Part shown: in pieces, positions 17,441 to 25,460 of the stretch | Layout of the letters: the number at the start of each line of letters is the position of its first letter | How positions within the stretch are numbered: position 1 is the stretch's first letter | Source of the DNA: Catenulispora sp. | GTDB lineage: Bacteria; Actinomycetota; Actinomycetes; Streptomycetales; Catenulisporaceae | DNA: 35,421 nt | NCBI GenBank assembly: GCA_013362315.1 | Contig: JABFWL010000658.1 | Coordinates: 1 to 35,421 of the forward strand | Reading direction: 5' to 3' | Notes under the pieces: model-generated | The model's database searches: none | What the model saw: the letters and a program-made list of their open reading frames with translations, nothing else | What the model was told of the DNA's origin: nothing | Translations under genes and position numbers: made by a program

Positions 17441-17460
17441 TGCTCCGTGACTGCTCCGTG
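17441..17460. repeat. Direct repeat TGCTCCGTG near the integrase end (att/arm-site candidate)
   Basis: TGCTCCGTG occurs at 17441-17449 and 17452-17460, 11 bp apart, between the host terminator and the integrase stop. Short direct repeats next to an integrase gene are often arm-binding sites of the recombinase or part of the attachment site. The function here is inferred. Confidence 0.4.
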
Positions 17461-17473
17461 GGAGCAGATTTTT
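17451..17473 (+). terminator. Rho-independent terminator at the element's left edge
   Basis: CTGCTCC (17451-17457) pairs with GGAGCAG (17461-17467) around a GTG loop, and is followed by A and five T (17469-17473). It would stop rightward transcripts from the host before they enter the integrase gene antisense. It overlaps the direct repeat at 17441-17460. Confidence 0.65.
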
Positions 17474-17506
17474 ATCTTGGAGGGCTTCCGGTGGGCCTTG
17501 GGCGGC

Positions 17507-18793
17507 TCAGGGGGCCAGCGTGAACCGGCCGAGCATCGCGCTGGCGGCGGCCACCGCACGGCGGTAGGCGTTCGGCATCAGGTGCGCGTACATGTCGAGT
17601 GTAACCTTCGGCGTGCTGTGGCCGAGGTAGTCGGCCAGCTCGTTGATGGCCACGCCCTCGGCCAGCATGGCGCTGGCGTAGTAGTGCCGCAGCGCGTGCA
17701 TCCCGTCCCGGGGGTTGTTCGAGTACTTCCGCCGGCCGCGGTCGTCGATCACCGGCGGCGGGGCGAGCTTGGCGTGTGACAGGGCGGGCCGCCACACCAA
17801 CTCGTTGTACAGCCGCGCCCGCATGTGGGTCAGCCCGTACCGGGGCCCGGTCCACACGAAGATCAGATTATGTGTGACCGGGTCGCCGTCGGTCTTCTCC
17901 CACGGCAGGGTGATGGGGTGTGCCCCGTGCTTGTCGATATGCTCACGCAGCATCCGGTAGGTCTCCGGGGGCATCGGGGCCTGGCGCGACTTGTCGTTCT
18001 TGGGCAGCGCGAACACGAAATCGCCCGAGTCGAACTTCTTGATCTGCCGCCTGATGTACAGGAACTCCTCGTCGAAGTCGCCCTCGGCCAGCGCGAAGAT
18101 CTCGCCCTGCCGCGCCCCACACGACACGCCGATGACGGGGACCGGCAGGAACACCCCGTCGCGGTAAGTGCGGTGGAAGTCCAGAACTCCCTGGAGCTGC
18201 TCGTCCTGCCAGATGGTGATCTCGGTGGCGGCCCGCTTGGGCATCTTCACGCTCTTCGCCCGCGCCGGGTTCTTCTTGATCGCCCCGTCGTCGACGGCGA
18301 TGTCCAGGGAGTTGCGCAGCAGGTGCAGGCCGCGGCCCACGGTGGTGGCGCCATGGGTGCCGGAAAACTCCTCCATCCAGTTGAGCACGTCGGTGACGGT
18401 GATGTTCTTCACCGGCCACTTCTCGAAGGTCGGGTTCAGGTGCAGCCGGATGGTCTGCTCGTAGATCTCGTAGGAGGCGGGATCCTTGTCCTTGGTCGTG
18501 GCCAGGTGCAGCTTCAGGTAGGGACCCAGTGGTTTGTCGCCTGCCTTGGGGTCCATGTAGTCCCCGCGGGCGGCGTCGGTGTCCATGGCCTTGGCGTGGG
18601 TCTCAGCGTCGACCTTGATAGCGAACGCGCGGGTGCGTTCCTTGCCGTTGGGGGCGATCCAGCCGGCCAGCCAGCGCTTGCCCTTGCCCCAGCGCTCGTT
18701 CTTCTCCCGGACCGGCTGGCCCTTTTTGTTGCGGACGATCTCGCCGTCGTCGTCGCGGACGACGTCGGTCCACATGTCTTTGACGAATGCCAA
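17507..18793 (-). CDS. Tyrosine site-specific integrase
   Basis: The 428-residue tyrosine recombinase would integrate and, with the excisionase, excise the element. The N-terminal arm-binding region (about 1-95) is followed by a core-binding SAM-like domain (LGPYLKLHLATT... about 96-175) and the catalytic domain. Catalytic residues are Arg228 (GARQGEI), His366-x-x-Arg369 (HALRH), His392 (LGHST) and the nucleophile Tyr402 (LDMYAHL). The set is complete, so the enzyme looks active. The start is TTG at 18793 (MAFVKDMW); an in-frame ATG lies six codons later. It sits 57 bp downstream of the excisionase gene. A serine integrase is excluded. Confidence 0.94.
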   Translation of the reverse strand: MAFVKDMWTDVVRDDDGEIVRNKKGQPVREKNERWGKGKRWLAGWIAPNGKERTRAFAIKVDAETHAKAMDTDAARGDYMDPKAGDKPLGPYLKLHLATTKDKDPASYEIYEQTIRLHLNPTFEKWPVKNITVTDVLNWMEEFSGTHGATTVGRGLHLLRNSLDIAVDDGAIKKNPARAKSVKMPKRAATEITIWQDEQLQGVLDFHRTYRDGVFLPVPVIGVSCGARQGEIFALAEGDFDEEFLYIRRQIKKFDSGDFVFALPKNDKSRQAPMPPETYRMLREHIDKHGAHPITLPWEKTDGDPVTHNLIFVWTGPRYGLTHMRARLYNELVWRPALSHAKLAPPPVIDDRGRRKYSNNPRDGMHALRHYYASAMLAEGVAINELADYLGHSTPKVTLDMYAHLMPNAYRRAVAAASAMLGRFTLAP

Positions 18794-18850
18794 ACCAGGG
18801 CTCTCATTCTGTTTTCGTGGCAGGCGGCATCGCGCGCCCGGGAAGGCGCG

Positions 18851-19075
18851 TCAGGATGCGAGGGTTTGTAGCCATGCCTTGACGTCGGCCGGGTCGTAGC
18901 GGCGCCAACGGCCGACCTTGAACGACCTGGGGCCTGTGCCCTTGTGGTTGAGGTAGTACAGGCTCTGCGGGGACAGCCTCAGGTAGGCGGCCGTCTCCTC
19001 GTGGGTCCACAGGGCACCGGTGGCGTCGGTGCCGGGTATCGACGGTTCCAAAGCCGGGACGTCAGTGCGGGGCAT
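18851..19075 (-). CDS. Excisionase-like helix-turn-helix protein (AlpA/MerR type)
   Basis: The 74-residue protein holds a single winged helix-turn-helix of the excisionase/AlpA class: LWTHEETAAYLRLSPQSLYYLNHKGTGPRSFKVGRWRRYDPADVKAWLQTLAS. This 'helix-turn-helix, then GR.RRY...DV.AWL' pattern is typical of proteins encoded next to actinobacterial tyrosine integrases. It would bend DNA at the attachment site and direct the integrase toward excision, or act as a repressor. AGAGGA lies about 9 bp before the ATG. It is transcribed toward the integrase with a 57-bp gap. Confidence 0.9.
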   Translation of the reverse strand: MPRTDVPALEPSIPGTDATGALWTHEETAAYLRLSPQSLYYLNHKGTGPRSFKVGRWRRYDPADVKAWLQTLAS

Positions 19076-19084
19076 GGCAGTGTT

Positions 19085-19143
19085 CCTCTCGGGCGGCGTG
19101 ACGGCGGCCCGAGAGGGGGCCGCGCGGCCCGACGGGCCGCGCG
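19085..19143 (-). terminator. Double hairpin between the excisionase and ParB-like genes
   Basis: Two perfect hairpins lie side by side. The first pairs 19085-19094 with 19107-19116 (10 bp). The second pairs 19121-19130 with 19134-19143 (10 bp, GAC loop). They lie 85 bp after the stop of the ParB-like gene and just upstream of the excisionase start, so they probably end the leftward transcript before xis-int. A T run is absent. Confidence 0.65.
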
Positions 19144-19227
19144 AAGCGGATGGCGAGTCCAGCCCGGCCGCGTGACAGGCGGCGGGCCCGGACTGTGATC
19201 AATGGGTTCCGGTGGCGAGTCTGGGGA

Positions 19228-20088
19228 TCACCGGGGAATGGGGAACGTCTCGGCGCTCAATCCGCCCTTGGGCAGCTGCACCTTCTGGAGGGTGCGGCGG
19301 GACCGGTAGGCGTTCCAGGCGGTGATCACCAGCGCCAGGGCTATCTCCGTCTTGAGCTGGCCGGCGCTGTCGTCGCGCTCGCGGCGGATCCGCTCGCGGA
19401 GGGCCAGGACGGGGTGGCCAGAGCGCAGGTCGACGCCGTCGCACAGCCGGTCCAGGAACCAGGTGCCGTCCTCGAAGTCCACGCGGGTCAGCAGCCAGTG
19501 GACGAACCCGAGCTGGGAGGCGACCAGGCCGGCAGCGCGGGCGTGGGTGGTGCCGTAGGCTGCGGACTCCCGCATGAACGGGAACTCGGCCAGCGTGTTC
19601 TCCAGCTCGGGGCGGGTCGGCTTGTAGCTGCCGGAGTGGCCGCGGTATCCGGCCTCCCACAAGGTGGCGCGGCGCACGATCGAGGACAGGATCGGGGCGT
19701 TGGCCTCGCCGTCCATGGTGAGCTGGTCGGCGAACTTCCGGCTGGCGCCGACATCGATGGTCTTCTGCGCGCTCATCGGCAGGCCGCGCACGATCAGCAG
19801 CAGCGCCGGTTCCTTGGCCCGGACGATCGCCATCAGCCGGTGCTGTCCGTCCAGCAGAGTGCCGTCGGCGGCGAACTTCACTGTCTCGCCGTTGAAGTCC
19901 CAGGTGTCGGCTTCCAGGTCGCGGGCGTAGGAGTTGACCAGCTGTTCGCGCTTGTTGCGGTTGTGGGTGTTGCCCTCCAGCCAGCGGCTGGCCATCTCGG
20001 GGGTGACGACGATCAGTTCGTGCGTGATCCCGGCGGCCATCTTGGCCAGGTCGCGGCGGGACGCGGTCGGGGTCTTAGTGGTGCGCAA
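19228..20088 (-). CDS. ParB-like protein with DGQHR motif
   Basis: The 286-residue soluble protein has the core DGTLLDGQHRLMAIVRA (DGQHRL at 80-85), a motif of ParB/sulfiredoxin-fold nucleotidases and DGQHR proteins. It is preceded by LVNSYARDLEADTWDFNGETVKFA, which aligns with the start of ParB N-terminal domains (act on residues chosen, 'write down' type). A later all-alpha part lacks a clear helix-turn-helix. Such proteins are common in actinobacterial phages and integrative elements; their role, whether partition, nuclease or regulation, is not settled. The start is TTG at 20088 with AAAGG seven bases upstream. The gene is followed by two hairpins. Confidence 0.75.
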   Translation of the reverse strand: MRTTKTPTASRRDLAKMAAGITHELIVVTPEMASRWLEGNTHNRNKREQLVNSYARDLEADTWDFNGETVKFAADGTLLDGQHRLMAIVRAKEPALLLIVRGLPMSAQKTIDVGASRKFADQLTMDGEANAPILSSIVRRATLWEAGYRGHSGSYKPTRPELENTLAEFPFMRESAAYGTTHARAAGLVASQLGFVHWLLTRVDFEDGTWFLDRLCDGVDLRSGHPVLALRERIRRERDDSAGQLKTEIALALVITAWNAYRSRRTLQKVQLPKGGLSAETFPIPR

Positions 20089-20113
20089 GGCGGTGCCTTT
20101 CGGAGAAGGGAAA

Positions 20114-20143
20114 GGCCCGCCCCGCCCGCTGGCGATGCGGGCC
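20114..20143 (-). terminator. Hairpin between MarR and ParB-like genes
   Basis: GGCCCGC (20114-20120) pairs with GCGGGCC (20137-20143) around a 16-nt loop, with AAA on the left side giving TTT on the minus strand. It lies downstream of the MarR-type gene. Weak but correctly placed. Confidence 0.4.
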
Positions 20144-20232
20144 GGTAAGGGTGGTGCTTAGGGATCAGAGCGCGTCAGGCGCGCTTCGGGTCAGGTCGTT
20201 CGTGTCAGGCGACGGCAAGAAGATGGCGTCGT

Positions 20233-20709
20233 TCACGCTGCCGCGGGCTGCGTCACGGCTGTGCCCGCGCGGACGCGGGTCAGCCTCTCGTTGGGGAAGG
20301 CAGACACGGCGACGCCAAGGAGCCGGTCCAGTTCCCTCAGCTCCTCGCGCCGGTATCCGGCGGTAAACGCGGCGTCGACCCGGCTGACCGCGGCGCGGGC
20401 CGCCTCCAGGGTCGTGCGCCCGGCGGTGGTGAGCCGCAGTGCGGCCGAGCGGTCCGGCGGGGTTGCCGGGTGCCTGCTTATAAGGCCCGCCTCTGCCAGG
20501 CGCAGCAGCACGGTGGTTGTGCTCTGCTTGCTGACGTTCATCCGTGCCGCCGCCCACGGCACGGTGATCCCCGGGTCGCGGGACAGGATGTCGAGAAGCT
20601 CGAACCCGGCGACGGTCAGCCCGAGTGGATGAAGGGCTTTGCGTTCGGCGGCGTCGATCGCGCGCCGCAGCGTCTGGATGTTGGTGGTCCTGTTGCCTAT
20701 GCCGGACAT
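20233..20709 (-). CDS. MarR-family transcriptional regulator
   Basis: The 158-residue protein has the MarR layout: helices LRRAIDAAERKALHPLGLTVAGFELLDILSRDPGITVPWAAARMNVSKQSTTTVLLRLAEAGLISRHPATPPDRSAALRLTTAGRTTLEAAR. The winged helix-turn-helix lies at about 48-75 and the 'PDRSAALRLTTAG' wing is the family signature. It should bind DNA as a dimer and respond to a small molecule. Inside an integrated element it may control the neighbouring genes. AAAGG lies eight bases before the ATG. The target site and ligand are unknown. Confidence 0.88.
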   Translation of the reverse strand: MSGIGNRTTNIQTLRRAIDAAERKALHPLGLTVAGFELLDILSRDPGITVPWAAARMNVSKQSTTTVLLRLAEAGLISRHPATPPDRSAALRLTTAGRTTLEAARAAVSRVDAAFTAGYRREELRELDRLLGVAVSAFPNERLTRVRAGTAVTQPAAA

Positions 20710-20733
20710 TCCGGTGCCTTTCCTTGAGTTCGT

Positions 20734-21219
20734 CTACTGAGTGGGTGGCGCCGTCAGCGCAGTGGCGGTGACGTGCAGGGCCATCTGCCGGGCGGGCCGG
20801 GTTGGGCCGAGCATGAAGGTAACGGCGAGCAGGTGCCGGTGGTCGTCGTCGGGCAGCACGTGCGCGTCTATCAGGCCGTCAATCGCGGCCTTTGCCGACG
20901 GGCCCCAGTTGTGCGGGTCCAGCCGCCTGCGGTTGTGCGGGTAGAGCACGACGGTGATCCACGCCTGATACAGGGGCGGGACCTTCCCCGCGCGAGCCAG
21001 CGCGGCCGCGGCGACGCGTATCGCGCCGGTGATGGCACGCTGCCGGGTCCAGTGCGGGCGCTCGTTGGCGTTGAGCAGCACCAGCCCGGCCGGCAGCTCC
21101 ACGGTGTAGCAGGCATGCCCGACCGCGCGGCACGGCGGGTCGGGCGTCGTGCCGACCATGCCCGGCGGGACCGGGCAGCCCCCGGGGATTGCTCCGCTCA
21201 CCGGTTCCCCGGTCGTCAC
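20734..21219 (-). CDS. RusA-like Holliday junction resolvase
   Basis: The 161-residue product resembles RusA-type endodeoxyribonucleases, which cut Holliday junctions during phage recombination. The core reads [17 protein letters not shown], then [39 protein letters not shown]. The acidic residues expected to bind Mg2+ are present (Asp101, Asp114, Asp118, Asp124-126). The open frame extends much further upstream, but that part overlaps the antirepressor gene. The GTG at 21219 shares a GTGA overlap with the antirepressor stop and is preferred; GTG 21201 or ATG 21159 are possible. Together with SSB and the Sak4-like ATPase it suggests a complete recombination set. Confidence 0.8.
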   Translation of the reverse strand: MTTGEPVSGAIPGGCPVPPGMVGTTPDPPCRAVGHACYTVELPAGLVLLNANERPHWTRQRAITGAIRVAAAALARAGKVPPLYQAWITVVLYPHNRRRLDPHNWGPSAKAAIDGLIDAHVLPDDDHRHLLAVTFMLGPTRPARQMALHVTATALTAPPTQ

Positions 21220-22067
21220 CGGGTTCCGGAGGGGTTCCCGGCACCAGCAAGCGGGGTCAGCTGGCGGGCCAAGCGGCGCCGGACCAGCTCGATGCCGGAG
21301 GGCAGCACGAACAGCGTGAAGTGCGAGCAGTCCCGCCCCTGGTGCGTGATGACGGTCTCGGCCGGCTTGAAGTGGTGGGCGACAGCGGCGTACGCGTCGT
21401 ACTGGGTCACCCCGCACGGCGCGTGCCGGACGTAGATGAGGTGCTCGGCGATGAGGAAGCCCCGCAGCCAGTGCTCCTTGTGGCCCAGCAGATGCGCCAC
21501 CTCCCGGATCAGGCGCTCGCCGTTGCCGGCGGCCAGGTAGGCGTCGTGGGCTTCGGCTTTCGGTGCTAGCTCGGCGACGGCGGCCTCGGCTAGGGCCGCG
21601 CGCTGGTCGGCGGCGATCCGGTCGAGCTCGGCCTCCCGTGCCAGGTCGATCAGCTCCAGCCGCGTGAGCTCGCGGCGGGGCTGGGCGGTCTCGGCCTCGT
21701 GGGTACGGACCGCGAAGTAGGTCTGTGCGGCAGCGACTTCCGGTTTGCGCGGGTCGCCGTTCATCGCGATGAGGTAGCAGGCGTATCGGGTCAGGGTGTA
21801 GTCGATGCGCGCAGCACGGCCAGGTGTCCAGTTCGTCCCGACTTCGCGGCGCCGGGAAGCGTGCTGGCCTGCATCGACGCCGGAGTTGCCGATCGCGGCG
21901 ATGGCACGTTCGATGGCTTCGGCGAAGCGTTCCCAGCGCTGGTATCCCAGCAGCGGCATCAGCTCGCGGGCCGACCAGCATTCGGTGCCGTCATCGTGGT
22001 GGCGGCGTATCGCGTCGAAGGGCGAGCTGGTACTCGCGGCCGGTATGTGATCAGGCAGGTTGGTCAT
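21216..22067 (-). CDS. KilAC-domain phage antirepressor-like protein
   Basis: The 283-residue protein has two parts. The N-terminal 110 or so residues ([41 protein letters not shown]) match the DinD/Bro-type domain seen in phage antirepressors. A helical linker (about 125-165) leads to a C-terminal KilAC-like domain ([29 protein letters not shown]... [14 protein letters not shown]). Proteins of this kind counteract lysogenic repressors or regulate early genes. The start has AGGA eight bases upstream. Its end overlaps the RusA-like gene by 4 bp, so the two are translationally coupled. Which repressor it opposes is unknown. Confidence 0.82.
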   Translation of the reverse strand: MTNLPDHIPAASTSSPFDAIRRHHDDGTECWSARELMPLLGYQRWERFAEAIERAIAAIGNSGVDAGQHASRRREVGTNWTPGRAARIDYTLTRYACYLIAMNGDPRKPEVAAAQTYFAVRTHEAETAQPRRELTRLELIDLAREAELDRIAADQRAALAEAAVAELAPKAEAHDAYLAAGNGERLIREVAHLLGHKEHWLRGFLIAEHLIYVRHAPCGVTQYDAYAAVAHHFKPAETVITHQGRDCSHFTLFVLPSGIELVRRRLARQLTPLAGAGNPSGTR

Positions 22068-22076
22068 CGCAAAGTC

Positions 22077-22784
22077 CTAAGCGGTGGCGGGCAAGCCAGT
22101 GGGCTGATCGATTGGGACGGTGTGGGCGGTCACGCGGAAGTGCAGCGCGGTCTCCTCGGCGATGTCCGCCACCGTGGCGGCCGCATCGTCGAAGATCGCC
22201 AGCACTCGGTCCGGGCATCCGGCGGCTGCGCACAGCAGCCACAGGTCGCCGTCGTTGGCGACCAGCAGCGGGCCCTGGTTACCGATGCCTGCCATGACGT
22301 GCAGCAGGGTGCTGGTGACCGAGGCGGCCGGTCCGCGGTGTTCGACGGTGTCGGTGATCCGGCCGTCGGTGAAGGTGCGGCGCACGCGCAGCGTGAACGT
22401 CCCGGTGATGGTGGGCAGCTGGTCGTGCTGGCGGTGCGCGCCGGAGGCCATCTGGCGCATCAGGCAGTTCCGGTCACCGAAGCATTCGGCGGGGTGTTCG
22501 AGGTGGTAGACCCAGTACTCGGGGTCGAACGGGATCCGGTCCGGCCTCACGGTGTGCCAGGCGCTGACCTGCTCGCGGCAGGTGTGGGTCTTCTTCTGTT
22601 CCTCGACGTAGGCGCGGATGCCGCCGGCGACGTCCCAGCCGCACAGCGTGCACGTCGTGGAGTAGCGGGCCCGTCCCGGGCACTGTTCGCCGTCCTCGGG
22701 TGCTCCGCTCGACCGTTGGCGGTGGGTGCAGGCGGTGTCGTCGGCGTGCAGGGCCACGATCGGGCTGGTCGTGGTGCGATTCAT
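22077..22784 (-). CDS. Hypothetical Cys/His-rich protein of the element
   Basis: I do not recognise this 235-residue protein. Its N-terminal third carries several Cys and His residues: CTHRQRS, EQCPGRARYSTTCTLCGWDV and KKTHTCREQVSAWH, consistent with a zinc-binding module. The rest is a soluble domain with TITGTFTLRVRRTFTDGRITDTVEHRGPA and LLLVANDGD-like strands. The ATG at 22784 has GGAAG five bases upstream, and is preferred over ATG 22796. It lies directly upstream of the antirepressor gene, with 9 bp between them. A nucleic-acid-binding role is a guess from the Cys pattern. Confidence 0.65.
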   Translation of the reverse strand: MNRTTTSPIVALHADDTACTHRQRSSGAPEDGEQCPGRARYSTTCTLCGWDVAGGIRAYVEEQKKTHTCREQVSAWHTVRPDRIPFDPEYWVYHLEHPAECFGDRNCLMRQMASGAHRQHDQLPTITGTFTLRVRRTFTDGRITDTVEHRGPAASVTSTLLHVMAGIGNQGPLLVANDGDLWLLCAAAGCPDRVLAIFDDAAATVADIAEETALHFRVTAHTVPIDQPTGLPATA

Positions 22785-22803
22785 GCGGTCTTCCATCGTT
22801 CGA

Positions 22804-23112
22804 TCAGGGATGGGCGGTGCCCGCTATGGGAAGGCGCCGCAGGTACAGGCCGGTGCCGGCGTGGCCGAGGATGAACGTCAGGCCGGTGACCACCTCCTCG
22901 GCGGTCATGGCGGTGCGCATAGCGGAGGCGTCGCTGTACAGGTTGAGCAGGACCGCGCCGAGCTCTGCCGGATCTCCGCGGAACAGGGCGAGCTGGTCGG
23001 TGACGAATGCCTCCGAGACACGGGCGAAGTGGCCGCGGACCCGGGGGTCGGCGCGCCACAGGGCGTCCTCGAAGGCTGCGGCTATTCGGTCCAGGCGGGG
23101 ATCGGCGGCCAT
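22804..23112 (-). CDS. Hypothetical small helical protein
   Basis: An unrecognised 102-residue soluble protein. It looks mostly helical (DPRLDRIAAAFEDALWRADPRVRGHFARVSEAFVTDQLALFRGDPAELGAVLLNLYSDASAMRTAMTAEEVVTGLTFILGHAG). No cysteines or membrane segments are visible. The ATG at 23112 has AAAGG eight bases upstream; an in-frame GTG nine bases further up has the ribosome site too close. It lies 31 bp after the next upstream gene on the same strand, within the run of coupled genes between SSB and RusA. Confidence 0.65.
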   Translation of the reverse strand: MAADPRLDRIAAAFEDALWRADPRVRGHFARVSEAFVTDQLALFRGDPAELGAVLLNLYSDASAMRTAMTAEEVVTGLTFILGHAGTGLYLRRLPIAGTAHP

Positions 23113-23143
23113 CGCAGGCACCTTTCTTCGAAGAGGGAGCGGG

Positions 23144-23737
23144 TCAGCGCTTGGCGGACTTCTTGGTGGCGTCCAGGACTGCGTGGCGGAAGGTGCTGGC
23201 GGCGTCGTCGACGGCCGCGGCTAGGCGGGTGGCGAACTGCTCGGCGATGTCGGTGCGGATCGCGGCGTCGACGCGGGTGCGGATGCCGCTGGCGTGCTGC
23301 TGCATCTGCGCGGCCACGGTGTCCTCGACCTCCTGGCGCAGCGGACTGGCCCAAGCGGGGCGGTAGCTGCTGTGGTCGCGCTTGTCGAACAGTTCGACCT
23401 GGCGGCTGATGACGTCGGTGACCTGATCGGCGAAGCTGCGCTCGGCTCCGACGCCTACGCCGCGCGGGGTGTGTAGGGCCGCGTGCACGACCGGCTCCAA
23501 CTTGGCCCGGATCAACTCGTCCCGGACCTTCGCCATGTCGAAGCGGCTGAAGTGCTTGGCCACCAGGCGCTCGGCGATGCGGTCGGCAATGACGTCAGCC
23601 AGCGTGAGCGGCCGACCCTCCAGCGCCTCGCCGTCCTCGTCGTAGCCGGCGTATTCGTGGTTGATGACCGCGTTCAGGTCCAGGTCGGCGACGTCGATGA
23701 CGATGGGGTAGGCGCCGGCAGGTGCGTGGTCGCTCAT
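23144..23737 (-). CDS. Hypothetical protein, likely coiled/helical
   Basis: The 197-residue protein is unrecognised. It starts MSDHAPAGAYPIVIDVADLDLNAVINHEY and is followed by long amphipathic helices (TLADVIADRIAERLVAKHFSRFDMAKVRDELIRAKLEPVVHAALHTP and DAAIRTDIAEQFATRLAAAVDDAASTFRHAVLDATKKSAKR). The C-terminus is basic. This composition resembles element proteins that form oligomers or bind nucleic acid, but nothing specific can be said. The ATG at 23737 has GAGGAG just upstream and overlaps the previous stop by 4 bp (ATGA). Confidence 0.7.
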   Translation of the reverse strand: MSDHAPAGAYPIVIDVADLDLNAVINHEYAGYDEDGEALEGRPLTLADVIADRIAERLVAKHFSRFDMAKVRDELIRAKLEPVVHAALHTPRGVGVGAERSFADQVTDVISRQVELFDKRDHSSYRPAWASPLRQEVEDTVAAQMQQHASGIRTRVDAAIRTDIAEQFATRLAAAVDDAASTFRHAVLDATKKSAKR

Positions 23738-23973
23738 TCGGACTCCTCGGCGATCTCGGCAGGGTCGCGGCGGCCTGCAAGGTGGGTGTTGATCGATGCC
23801 AGCAGCGCGGCCTGTGCGATTTGGGCGTGCGCGGCGGCGATGGCCGCGCAGGCGGCTCCCTTGCCAGCGGTGTTCGGGTGCTGCGAGAGCACCTCGGCCT
23901 TCTCGGCCCAGTACTTGGCGCGCGCCAGGTGGGTCGGGTTGCCGGGTATGCGCTGGCCTGTGTGGACGGTCAT
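23734..23973 (-). CDS. Hypothetical small protein
   Basis: A 79-residue unrecognised protein with a central helix-rich part (HLARAKYWAEKAEVLSQHPNTAGKGAACAAIAAAHAQIAQAALLASINTHLAGRRDPAEIAEESE). GAGGGA lies six bases before the ATG. Its TGA overlaps the start of the next gene by 4 bp. The SSB gene is upstream but separated by a strong terminator, so this gene must have its own promoter or depend on read-through. Confidence 0.65.
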   Translation of the reverse strand: MTVHTGQRIPGNPTHLARAKYWAEKAEVLSQHPNTAGKGAACAAIAAAHAQIAQAALLASINTHLAGRRDPAEIAEESE

Positions 23974-24007
23974 CGTGGTCCCTCGTGTCGGCCCTCTTCA
24001 GGGCATG

Positions 24008-24033
24008 AAAAAGGCCCCGGAGTCCGGGGCCTT
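24008..24033 (-). terminator. Rho-independent terminator after ssb
   Basis: A perfect 10-bp stem (24011-24020 with 24024-24033, loop AGT) is followed on the minus strand by five T residues (24012-24008). It lies 34 bp after the ssb stop codon. Confidence 0.9.
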
Positions 24034-24066
24034 GCTGTGTGTGAAGTTGTGCGGGCGGGACTGCGG

Positions 24067-24588
24067 TTAGAACGGGGCCTGCTCGCTGCTGCCCCAGCCG
24101 GTGGCCGAAGCCGCCCAGGGGTCGCCCTGCTGCCCGCTCCGGGCCTGCTGGTACGCCTGCTGTCCGGACTGGGTCGGGCCGCCTCCGTTGCCCCAGCCGC
24201 CGCCGTTGGCGCCTGCCTTCTCGCGGTCGGCTTTGACGACCTTGGCGGTGGCGTACTTCAGCGACGGGCCGATCTCCTCGACCTCCAGCTCCACGACCGT
24301 GCGCTTCTCGCCTTCCTTCGTCTCGTACGACCGCTGGCGCAGCCGTCCGGAGACGATCACCCGCATGCCGCGGGTCAGTGACTCGGCGACGTTCTCGGCG
24401 GCCTGACGCCAGATCGAGCAGCGAAGGAATAGCGCGTCGCCGTCCTTCCACTCGTTGGTCTTCGCATCCATCACCCGCGGGGTGGAGGCGACGGTGAAGT
24501 TCGCCACCGCCGCGCCACTGGGGGTGAAGCGCAGCTCGGGGTCGTCGGTGAGGTTGCCGACGACGGTGATGACGGTCTCGCCCGCCAT
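24067..24588 (-). CDS. ssb: Single-stranded DNA-binding protein
   Basis: The 173-residue SSB protects single-stranded DNA during element replication or recombination. The OB-fold is complete: [93 protein letters not shown] Gly/Gln-rich linker leads to an acidic-poor tip GSSEQAPF; the canonical DDEPPF tip that recruits partners is replaced, keeping only the terminal PF. AAGGAG lies nine bases before ATG 24588, which decides this start over the in-frame ATG at 24597. It is an element copy, not the chromosomal gene, judging from its neighbours. Confidence 0.92.
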   Translation of the reverse strand: MAGETVITVVGNLTDDPELRFTPSGAAVANFTVASTPRVMDAKTNEWKDGDALFLRCSIWRQAAENVAESLTRGMRVIVSGRLRQRSYETKEGEKRTVVELEVEEIGPSLKYATAKVVKADREKAGANGGGWGNGGGPTQSGQQAYQQARSGQQGDPWAASATGWGSSEQAPF

Positions 24589-24668
24589 GTCATTCATCTC
24601 CTTGCTGCCGGGCTCATGCCCGGCCTTGAGGTGGGTGCGGGCAGGGCCGGGAATGCGTTTGCCGGCTG

Positions 24669-25460
24669 CTAGGGCATGACGCCGAGGTCGCGGCGGATGC
24701 TGGACACGGTCAGCAGGTGGGCCAGGTTCCACCGGTTCTTCCGGGCGCCGGGAGGGCCGACGGTGTCGATGACCGGTATGAAGGCCCCGGCGGCCTCCGC
24801 GCGCCGGATTCGGGCGCGCGCGGCCAGCTCGGAGATGCCGAGCAGCAGACCCAATTGCTGGGCGGTGACCAGCCGGTTGCTGGTCGCCGCCTCGCGGATG
24901 AATTTGCCGGAGTCAGAGCCGGCACGCGCGAGGGCGCAGACTGGGTGCTGGCACTTCCATCCAGCACCGCCGTCGAAGACGTGGGCGGGAATGAGGGTCC
25001 TGGCCGGGATCCGGTCCCACGGGGCTTCCTGGGTGTGCCCTTCGGGGCAGCGCTGCGGCTCGTACCCTTCCAGCCGCGCGAACAGCAGCCCCAGTAGGGC
25101 ACGGTGCCGCAGGAAGGTGACGGTCGTGTGGTCGGCGACCTCGGCGGGTATCTGCGTGACCGTCTTCTCCAGGAACGCCGCCCCGGATTTTCGATTCGGG
25201 AAGTCAGCGCGCTGCGGTACACCGTCCGTCGTTCCCAACGCCCGCTTGTGGATCGCAAGCTCCTGCTGCAAGTCGCGATCGAACTCGTCCAAGGCCGAGA
25301 TCAGCGGGATGGAGATCGGCTCGCTGCTGCCCAGCTTCCCGCCGGAGCTCCCGCCTTCGTCGCCTCCGCGCTGCTTCGCCCGGCCCAGGGCCACTCGGGG
25401 GGCAAGCTCGTCCGCGATCCTCGCGGCCTGCCCGATGAAGCGGTACTCCTCGCCCGCCAT
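24669..25460 (-). CDS. Hypothetical protein with C-terminal helix-turn-helix
   Basis: An unrecognised 263-residue protein. The middle contains [20 protein letters not shown], with Cys and His residues that may bind a metal. The C-terminal part ([60 protein letters not shown]) reads as a winged helix-turn-helix, so DNA binding is plausible. A segment near residue 25-45 is charged and low in complexity. ATG 25460 is chosen because GGGGAGGGG precedes it; the frame extends to 25553 without support. It is followed by ssb on the same strand, 80 bp away. Confidence 0.65.
   Translation of the reverse strand: MAGEEYRFIGQAARIADELAPRVALGRAKQRGGDEGGSSGGKLGSSEPISIPLISALDEFDRDLQQELAIHKRALGTTDGVPQRADFPNRKSGAAFLEKTVTQIPAEVADHTTVTFLRHRALLGLLFARLEGYEPQRCPEGHTQEAPWDRIPARTLIPAHVFDGGAGWKCQHPVCALARAGSDSGKFIREAATSNRLVTAQQLGLLLGISELAARARIRRAEAAGAFIPVIDTVGPPGARKNRWNLAHLLTVSSIRRDLGVMP

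Noticed and set aside
21220-21981. Long upstream extension of the RusA-like frame
   Set aside because: It overlaps the antirepressor gene in another frame and reads as low-complexity Arg/Pro sequence. The GTG at 21219 with a GTGA overlap is the better start.
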